A DNA stretch of 64,000 nucleotides. Source: Anastatus disparis (lineage: Eukaryota > Arthropoda > Insecta > Hymenoptera > Eupelmidae). A program made the position numbers and the translations under genes. Shown here one piece after another: positions 56,388 through 64,000 of the stretch. The first letter of the stretch is position 1, and every line of letters begins with the position of its first letter. The stretch covers positions 650,001-714,000 of the forward strand of contig JAFFSR010000353.1 of the NCBI GenBank assembly GCA_017163975.1, in the 5' to 3' direction. The notes below the pieces were generated by a model. That model did no database searches. It saw only the letters and a program-made list of their open reading frames with translations, and was not told where the DNA came from.

Positions 56388-56586
56388 CTTTGGAAAAAGA
56401 TCATAAGTCCCATTCGTTTATAAACAATGCTTTAAGATCAATGACAGTGTACAACAGTGATTAACTGAACGGAGCTTTAAAATGAAACCGAATTCATTTC
56501 TAAACAACAGTACCCAGTTTTACAACAGAATAAGTATAAATAAAAAATTGACAGATCAAATTGTCTCTGACACAAACACACCAAAT
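55441..56586. other. unique spacer of the inverted element
   Basis: Holds the N-terminal coding part of transposase copy 1 (to 56006), a G+C-richer stretch (56010-56330) with gcaggtgagtccgccgtcctag and gctcccctgcaggacagcg that does not match its surroundings and may be a retrotransposon fragment, an AT microsatellite at 56339-56387, and the divergent start of copy 2. Confidence 0.5.
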
Positions 56587-57882
56587 GAAAAAGATCTAAG
56601 TTCACCTGAAGAACATTCTCTGGATAGTGATGAAGAGTATATTCCTAAGGGTGAAGAACGAACTGTTGAAAAGTTTGATCAAAAAAGTCTGAACGATTTA
56701 TTTAGAAAGAGTGGTTTATCTAAGGAACAATCAGAGTTTATGGCTTCAGAGTTTAAGAGACGAAATATGTTGACAAAGGGTACTAAAGTATGTGCATATC
56801 GTAATCGAGAAGAGCGCTTTAGAAATTATTTCAAGAATGATTCTAATATGGTTTATTGCACGGACGTGAAAGGTCTTATTGATGAATTGAAACCCAACAT
56901 ATACAAACCTGAAAATTGGCGACTATTCATTGATTCATCAAAGCGCAGCCTTAAAGCAGTACTCCTCAATATCACAAATAAATATGCTCCTATACCATTA
57001 GCACATTCAACAGTACTTAAAGAAGAGTATTCCAATCTTGAACTACTTTTAACGAAAATAAAATATAGAGAACATAAATGGCAAATATGTGGCGATTTAA
57101 AGATTTTATCTATGATACTTGGACAACAATCTGGATTTACGAAGTACCCATGTTATTTATGCATGTTTGATAGCAGAGATAGAAAAACACTATAAAAAGA
57201 AAATTTGGCCATCAAGAGAATCGTTTGAACCTGGAAAACAGAATGTTATAAAAGATCCACTCGTTAATCCTTCGAAAATTTTGATACCGCCTCTGCATAT
57301 AAAGCTTGGATTGATAAAGCAATTAGTTAAAGCTTTGGACAAGGACGGTCAATGCTTCCAATATATAAGCAAAGTATTTCCCCATAAATCTGATGCTAAA
57401 TTAAATGAAGGTATTTTTGATGGTCCTGAAATCCGAACTTTATTTAGAGACGAAAACTTTGAACAAAGCATGACTGATGTTGAAAAGGCAGCATGGTTAA
57501 GTTTTAAAGAGGTATCGACGAAATTTTTGGGTAATGCCAAAGACACGAATTATAAAGCTATTGTGAAAAGAATGGTACGTAATTTTGAAAAATTGGGTTG
57601 TCTAATGAACTTAAAACTTCATTTTCTTGATTCACACGTTGATCAGTTTCCTGAAAATAACGGAGACTTTAGTGAAGAGCATGGTGAACGATTTCACCAA
57701 GATTTAAAGGAGTTTGAACGTAGATTTCAAGGAAACTGGGGTATCAACATGTTAGCAGATTACTGCTGGATGATAAAAAGAGAAACAGCTGCGAAAAAGG
57801 ACAAAAACGTGTCAGAAATCCACTACATCGGTCATTCGAAGAGAAACGTGTACGTAAGCGTAAGCCAATTTAAAAAAACATC

Positions 57883-57918
<36 letters not shown>

Positions 57919-57925
57919 AACATAG
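56482..57925 (+). pseudogene. transposase-like gene, copy 2, N-terminally replaced and frameshifted
   Basis: From DLSSPEEHSLDSDEEYI onward it is nearly identical to copy 1 but on the opposite strand. The zinc-binding N-terminus is absent; the first 32 residues (MKPNSFLNNSTQFYNR...) are unrelated spacer sequence. A two-base loss in a GA pair near 57180 changes the frame, so the first frame ends at 57195 and the second frame (from about 57180) runs to 57925. Unlike copy 1 it keeps the 3' part with FHQDLKEFERRFQGNWGINM and LADYCWMIKRET, a conserved end of the family, before the GA microsatellite. Confidence 0.8.
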
Positions 57926-59368
57926 ACAAAATGTTAAGTTTAACGTACACAATAGGCTAAGTTAATATCTTGAATTTACAGTCAATGCTGTGAAAGACTC
58001 TAAAATTAGTATTTCAGACGTAAAATTTTTAAAAAATCGATAAATTTACCATATACAGTTCTTGTCACCGCCCTCTAGAAGTAGTTTTTACACAATCTGA
58101 CTTCAAATTCATGATCAGCAATCTGAAAAACCCCCAGGATAGTATTTCCAATGTTTATCGACTCTTCAAAAGACGCATGATTAAATTTTAATATTGTTTA
58201 AATCCATTTTAGGCAAAATTTCGACTTTTACCGATTTCCTCATCTTTTCAGCCCCATACAGAGGACTAGAATCGCGTGAAAAAAATTTGAAGGTATGGTT
58301 TCCCGTGTATTTTTTCCCGTAGAATTCGATTTTGAAGTCCAATTAACCGTATCTCATGATTTGTTTTTTCTAGACTCGAAAAACCGCAAAAAAACCGTAA
58401 AAAATGAGGTTTTTTCAATAAAACTCTGAGAAAAGGTAGGAAAACCCTATATTTTTATTACAGATTCGGATTCAGCGTCGAAAAATACATGGGAATATGT
58501 ATGTCCGGTCAAAAGTTCAGACATTTTTTTTCATTTTGTGGGCCTGTGTTATCGATTATCTTTTCATTTTATTGCGCTTAATTTCAAGAAAAGAATCACA
58601 TTAGCTTGTTGTATGTACCATAAAGATTATTCAGTTAAAATTTCAAATAAATTCATTTTTTAGTTTGTAAGAATTTTTTATATTTAGTGAAAAATCGAAA
58701 AATTTGAATGCATAATAAAATAATTTAAAATAATTTTAAAAAATTCTTAGAATTTTTGGAACCCCAAATTCGTTATAGCTAACGAATAAATTTTTTTTAA
58801 AATTTTACTGAATAATTTTCATGGTACACACTACAAATTGATGCATTTCTTTTCCTGAAATTTTGCAATAAAATATAAAAATAGGTGATATTCATGAGTA
58901 CAAGTGTAGTATCCATTGTTCATTTCCTTAACATTTTTTATAAAATTTTTATGTCACTGCGTGACTTGAATCCGCTTTGAAGTCACTTCTTCAAAAGCTC
59001 ATTTTTACACTGTGCAAAAATAAATATAATGCTGAATTCACTAAGATCAAGAATTAATAAGCGATCATTTAATGAAATAATTAGTAAGTTACGATTTTAA
59101 AAAAGAAGAAAATAATATATGCATATATATCCACACACGTATATACATGCATATAAAATAGAGTTTATTCTAAATTTTTAAATCTGCGCGCCTTTTTTTT
59201 AACAAAGTTTACAGTATTCGTCTTTGCCGTTGGTAGCGCTGCGCATTTGTTGCAGATATTCATTTGTTTTTAAAAAGTGTAAAATAGACACGCGGTATTT
59301 CGTGACAAAGATCGTTGTAACAATATTTATTAAAATATTCGATTAATTAAAAAAAAATTTTTCGTAAT

Positions 59369-59925
59369 GTAGGACGGCCTAACTGTGTTGATGAAAAAAC
59401 TTTTTTATCAATCATCCAAAGGTTCAAAGAAGAAATCATAAGTGATTCTAATATAGTTTCAAAAAGTAAACCGATATGGAGAGAAATTTCTGATTGTCTC
59501 GATAAAAAATTATCTCCTTCATCCATATACACGATGGTCGTAACAAATAAATATAATGTGAAAAATAAATTATTGAATATTAGTGAAACGCAAGAAACAG
59601 AACTTGATAACGATAGCTTTCTGAACGATGAATCCATTACTTCTTTGGAAATAAGTGACTACACTGATGATCAATTCAGAGAATTTGATATTTTTATGAG
59701 TGGAGAAGATTTTGAAAATTTGACGTATACAAAACTTCGTAAAGTTTCAAAGAGGAAAAATAGTGCAACTAGAAATTATAGATGTTTTAAAGCAGGCCTA
59801 TGGCAGGATAAATTTTAACATTTAATAACTCAAGCGTCTAATTTAAAATGTGGATTTCAAATGAATGGACACAGTGTTAATTTATCTGAAAATAAAGGTC
59901 AATTCAAAGGCAAGTACAATTAATT
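59369..59925 (+). pseudogene. unidentified transposon-associated coding remnant
   Basis: An open frame enters at 59369 after an acceptor-like ttttttcgtaatgtag. It contains FLSIIQRFKEEIISDSNIV, PIWREISDCLDKKLSPSSIY, an ATG at 59534 and an acidic middle, and reaches a stop at 59818. The same frame continues for about 34 codons after that stop (ITQASNLKCGFQMNGHSVNL). The layout resembles the N-terminal part of dispersed insect transposon proteins, but I cannot name the family. Not assigned a function. Confidence 0.45.
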
Positions 59926-60368
59926 TTTTATGTAAATTATTATTACTTAAGGTGACTTACATGTTTTTCAACATATAATTTCTTTATATATTTTCAACTT
60001 TCTTCTAAAGTTTCTGCAAATCCGTTTATTAATTATTTATAAATTCTTGGTAATTTTTTATACAATTTTTTTTAATATTTGTTTTTATTACTAATATTAA
60101 TTACTAAAATATTCCAAAGAAAATAATTTAAAAATTTTTATTTTATTCTTGAGCACGTTGTTTGTTCCAAAAATTATTAATTGTGTTAAAAGATCAATTT
60201 TTTCATGTTTTTAATTTAATCTTTAAATTCATGATGTTTTGAGTGTATAATTTTTTTCAAACACTTATATTTTCTTTACATTTTAATTGCTGTTTTTTTC
60301 TAAAAAGTTGCTATAATTTTTTGATGCTTTTTAAAAAAACAATAGATTTTATTTTTTACAAACAGTAG
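59926..60368. other. AT-rich DNA, no gene seen
   Basis: Low-complexity sequence; no open frame or pairing recognised. Confidence 0.4.
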
Positions 60369-60761
60369 TTAAGAGCAGGCCGGATTCGCTGTCCTTGTCT
60401 GATTGGCATTTTTGTTATTTACTCAAGTATTAATCGGTGTATCTGCAAATTGAAGGTTAAGCGCAATAGATATTATTATTACAAATATTTATGCACAAGA
60501 AAAAAAAAATCTATCGCTTTGTTTTTGAGAAAAGTAAGGAACGCGAAAATATTATAAACATAATCTTTTACTTCGGCGTTCCTTACTTTTCTCAAAAACA
60601 AATCGGTAGATTTTTTTTTTCTTGTGCATAGATATTCATAATAATAATATCTATTGCGATCAACCTTTATATTGAAGATACACCGATTAATACTTGAGTA
60701 AATAACAAACAACTCAATTGTTACTCGGTCGGTATCAGGTTCTACTCTGGCCTGCCGTTAA
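60369..60761. mobile_element. TTAA hairpin MITE with gagcaggccgg / cctgccg ends, copy A
   Basis: TTAA-flanked. Outer ends pair partially and the inner arms (ttatgcacaagaaaaaaaaa, ttgagaaaagtaaggaacg) pair almost perfectly. It contains an internal ggttaagcgcaatag that is the empty site for the MITE nested in copy B. Confidence 0.92.
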
Positions 60762-61035
60762 GAAGCAGAAATAAAGAAATAATTTTATTTTTTACAATAA
60801 AAAGAAACACTTTCTTTGACGAGAAAAAATTTATTTTATCCTTTAATTTTCAAGAAGAATTTTAAAAACTTTAAAAATTAGAGGATTGGAATATGAAAAA
60901 AAATTTAATAATTTTTCCAACTTTTCTTAAAATTGAAGTGTTAAAATTAATTAATTGGGAAATCATCTGTTTATTTCTGCCTGCTATTACTAGATTTTGG
61001 AGATTTTCAAGAAAAGGATAGATAAGATTAGTCTT
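60762..61035. repeat. short foldback between the two related MITEs
   Basis: aagcagaaataaagaaat and the later tttatttctgcctgc are inverted, as are ttttcaagaagaat and its partner. Eroded arms of about 100 bp. Similar in layout to the MITE at 37733. Confidence 0.55.
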
Positions 61036-61828
61036 TTAACGGTAGGCCGGAGTAGAACCTGATACCGACCGAGTAACAATTGAGTTGTTTGTTATTTACT
61101 CAAGTATTAATCGGTGTATCTTCAAAATAAAGGTTGATCACAATAAATATTATTATTATGAATATCTATGCACAAGAAAAAAAAATCTACCGATTTGTTT
61201 TTGAGAAAAGTAAGGAACGCCGAAGTAAAAGATTATGTTTATAATATTTTCGCGTTCCTTACTTTTCTCAAAAACAAAGCGATAGATTTTTTTTTTCTTG
61301 TGCATAAATATTTGTAACAATAATATCTATTGCGCTTAAGGGGTGTCCTCATACCGGTACAGAGATCTATCTTATCTACATTTGAATTATGCATTTAAAT
61401 AAAAATTTAACTATTTTTAAATAAAATTCATAGAAGAGGCACATTCCTAACATTCTAAAGAATGTATTGCAACGTTAAAAGACAGAATAAAAGTGAAAAT
61501 GAAGACAAAAACTGCATAATACGATTATTCATAACTATGTTGAAAAGTTAATCGTATTAAGCAGTTTTCGCCTTTATTTTTACCCTTATATTGTCTTTTA
61601 ACGTTGCAATAAATTCTTTGGCATGTTAAAAATGTGCCTCTTCTACGAATTTCAGTCATGAATAGTTAAATTTTTATTAAAATTCATAATTTATATGTAG
61701 ATAAGGTAGAACTCTATGTCGGTATGAGGATTCCCCTTAACCTTCAATTTGCAGATACACCGATTAATACTTGAGTAAATAACAAAAATGCCAATTAGAC
61801 AAGGACAGCGAATCTGGCCTGCTCTTAA
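61036..61828. mobile_element. TTAA hairpin MITE, copy B (inverted), with nested MITE
   Basis: Inverted relative of 60369-60761 with TTAA at 61036-61039 and 61825-61828. Its right arm is split at an internal TTAA by the element at 61336-61740. Removal of the inner element leaves a sequence collinear with copy A. Confidence 0.9.
61336..61740. mobile_element. TTAA MITE with ggggtgtcctcatacc ends, nested in copy B
   Basis: TTAA at both ends; ends ggggtgtcctcataccg and the near complement cggtatgaggattcccc. Arms pair throughout, with the centre near 61540. The empty site in copy A proves the duplication of TTAA. Confidence 0.93.
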
Positions 61829-62945
61829 GATATATTTTGAAAAAAATGCGTTATGATTTTTTATCTGATGGAATTTTTTGAGGTAAAATGTATAAAAATT
61901 CATGAAAATTATCGCTTTTATATATATTTTTTATTTTGAGTTTGAAATTTCATATTTTTAAGTCTTAAAAAAATATTCTTAATATTTAATTTTGTTATGT
62001 TGTTTTAAATAAATAATACTTTTCTAGAGAATCAATGACTCAACAATAAATTGAGTATTGATTTCTTAATATATTATTTAATAACATATTACTTACAACG
62101 AGAGAGCATTGTATATAGATCTAAAAATTTTTTCTGTCTCAAGCTTTGGGATATTTTTTCTAGGATAAAATTATGAAGTAAGCCGAATCCGTTTGATCCA
62201 ACACTTTGTTCCACGTCTATTTAATAGTTGTACAGTTTTTTAATCAATTATTCTCGAAGATTTTCACAAAAATCTTTCAATCTAAATCAAAGTTTTTAAA
62301 AAGCTCAATTTATTGAAAAGATATGAAGGGATGAAAAGTAACATAAATCTTAAACTAAAATGCAGCAGTTATTTTTTTATGCACATTTACTGCTTGATAT
62401 CCGCCCTGATATGATTCCTTTATAAGCTCTGAACAACTTCAGTTTTTTTAATATTTTTTTTTAATCCAAATTTTTTTATCTCGAACTTTAATATGTATTT
62501 AGTGAAAGGTTTATCTAATAATTTCTTAAAATATGTACAATTATTAAACAGATGCAAAATTGAAAAAAAATTTAGAATTCAAACAGAACTCATGACTTTG
62601 AAAAAAATGATTAGTAGATCAAATAGACATGGCATATTTCGAACTTTTGGAAGCACTTAAGGTCGCATTCAGTAAAGTTCCATATAAGAGAAAAATTTTT
62701 TTTTTTTGGCTCGTATAGTGTTTATAATAACAATTTAGAATTTCTTATTATAATTGTCAATTTATTTGTTTCATTATTTTAATAATAATTATAATTTACA
62801 TTTATTAATACCATAATTAATACTGAATATTTTTTTATTCAATATTTATTTAATTTTGTCCATAATATGATATTTTAAAATTGTTCTGTTTGTAATTACA
62901 AATAATTTATAATTTCGTGTTTGCTTTAAGATATCAGAACTGAGT
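61829..62945. other. AT-rich DNA, no gene seen
   Basis: No open frame or repeat pairing recognised. Confidence 0.4.
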
Positions 62946-63638
62946 TTAAGCCTGAAAAAAATGAAATTTAAATATAGTCGTAATTTTTTTCCTAATGATT
63001 TTAATTAATAAAACTTATTTTTACCTTGAATATATATTAAATACAAAATTTTAACCTTAGAATAATTTTAAAAAAAACCTCATCCGATGCTTAAAATTCT
63101 TTGGATTAGTCGAAGAATGGATTTTTAAAATTTTAGTACTCGACGCAGACTTTCTCAGCCAATTTTTAATCAACTGACCTCAAAATTTCCAGAGATCTTC
63201 AGTTTATATATAAACTGTTATTCACAAAATAATAGTTCTGGAATTTTGATCAGATAAGTTTAAGTTAATGTTGAATTGAATTATTTGCATAAAATTCACA
63301 AAAATATGTATTTTTATCAACTTTTTTTAAACCAAACTTTTAAATTCTTCTTTTTTTGAAAAACTAAAACTATTATTTTGTGAAGGTATGTAAACTGAAG
63401 ATCTTTGAAAATGTTGAGGTCAATTGATTGAAAATTGACTGAGAAAGTCTGCGGCAAGTATCAAAATTTTAAAAATCCATTCTTCGACTAAAGAATTTTA
63501 AGCATAAGATGAGGTTTTTTAAAATTATTCTTTTCAAAGTCTTGAATTTAAAATATATTTAAGGTAAAAACAAGTTGTATTAATTAATATCATTAGAAAA
63601 AAAATTATGACTTCATTTAAATTTGATTTATTTTAAGG
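62946..63638. repeat. eroded foldback
   Basis: aaaacctcatccgatgctta (63076) pairs with taagcataagatgaggtttt (63497), and the outer ttaagcctgaaaaa pairs with the area around 63630. Arms of about 290 bp with moderate divergence around a loop near 63300. Confidence 0.75.
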
Positions 63639-63639
63639 C

Positions 63640-64000
63640 TTAAGAAGGGGCCGAACTATCTGTCTTTGTCTAATAGCGTTTTTCATCATTTATGTAAACA
63701 CTATCCGGTATAACAAGAAAAAAATAGCAGCCCCCGCTAGGTATTAGTATAATAAGTAAATTTTGTAATAACAACCAAATTTTTTCACTGCGTAGTTTTT
63801 GAATAATTAGAGACCTACCAAAAAAAGATAGGTTATATTCTAGATTGCTAGTAGGTCTCTAATTAGTCAAAAACTATGCGATAAAAAATTTGGTTGTTAT
63901 TACAAAATTTACTAATTATACTAATATCTAGCGGGGGCTGCTATTTTTTTCTTGTTATACCGGATAGTGTTTACATAAATGATGAAAAACGCTATTAGAC
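63640..64000. mobile_element. TTAA hairpin MITE with gaaggggccgaac end, copy 2, cut by window edge
   Basis: Nearly identical to 47125-47511, starting at TTAA 63640-63643. The right end lies beyond the window. The two copies differ at few positions, so the family was active recently. Confidence 0.92.

Larger units (their letters stand above)
51585..59325. mobile_element. 7.7-kb inverted-duplicated DNA transposon
   Basis: Long arms pair almost perfectly: 51585-52033 plus 53318-55440 against 56587-59325. The termini read tattgttac and gtaacaata, with a possible TA target duplication. Each arm carries one copy of the same transposase-like gene, transcribed outward from a unique spacer (55441-56586). 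The left arm is interrupted by an unrelated insert (52034-53317) and has lost about 165 bp near the 3' end of its gene. The arithmetic of arm lengths agrees with these two differences. Confidence 0.82.

Noticed and set aside
59347..59637. Minus-strand 96-aa ORF
   Set aside because: Antisense of the transposon-like coding remnant, which has better composition on the plus strand.

Overview
The window looks like a piece of an insect (at least arthropod) nuclear genome. It is strongly AT-rich, has many AT/AAT microsatellites, tandem arrays, tRNA-derived SINEs, TTAA-flanked MITEs, long foldback elements and a Helitron relic, and shows eukaryotic splice signals. The species cannot be fixed from the sequence. 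I see no ordinary single-copy host gene; almost every recognisable protein belongs to a mobile element.

The centrepiece is a Maverick/Polinton element of about 19.7 kb (about 2206-21879), bounded by inverted repeats of about 350 bp. Most genes lie on the minus strand. From left to right they are: two tiny MGQ-start ORFs, a protein with a PC4-like N-terminal region, an adenovirus-type cysteine protease, a conserved protein of unknown function, the major capsid protein, a basic capsid-associated protein, the minor capsid (penton-like) protein, a retroviral-type integrase, two conserved unknown proteins, the packaging ATPase, and a protein-primed family B DNA polymerase with a spliced acidic N-terminal extension. 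One two-exon gene at the right end is on the plus strand. The hallmark replication, integration and virion-assembly set is therefore complete, but the copy is damaged. Protease and ATPase carry in-frame TGA codons. Protease, capsid protein, a small membrane-like protein and polymerase carry frameshifts. A 209-bp MITE sits inside the polymerase exonuclease domain. Integrase, penton-like protein, basic protein and several unknown genes remain open.

To the left (1-2205) is AT-rich DNA with a degenerate 140-bp tandem repeat. To the right (21.9-64 kb) is layered repeat DNA: foldbacks; a 282-bp tandem array split by a 1.2-kb foldback (27.6-28.8 kb); a Helitron helicase relic (31-32 kb); a 6.2-kb foldback (34.2-40.5 kb) that contains a SINE, which in turn contains a hAT-like MITE; a 6-kb array of 153-bp units with a 1241-bp higher-order period (41-47 kb); a 305-bp array (47.6-50 kb); a 7.7-kb inverted-duplicated DNA transposon with two head-to-head copies of one transposase-like gene (51.6-59.3 kb); and nested TTAA MITEs to the end. 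Insertion order can be read directly at several places because paralogous empty sites are present in the window.
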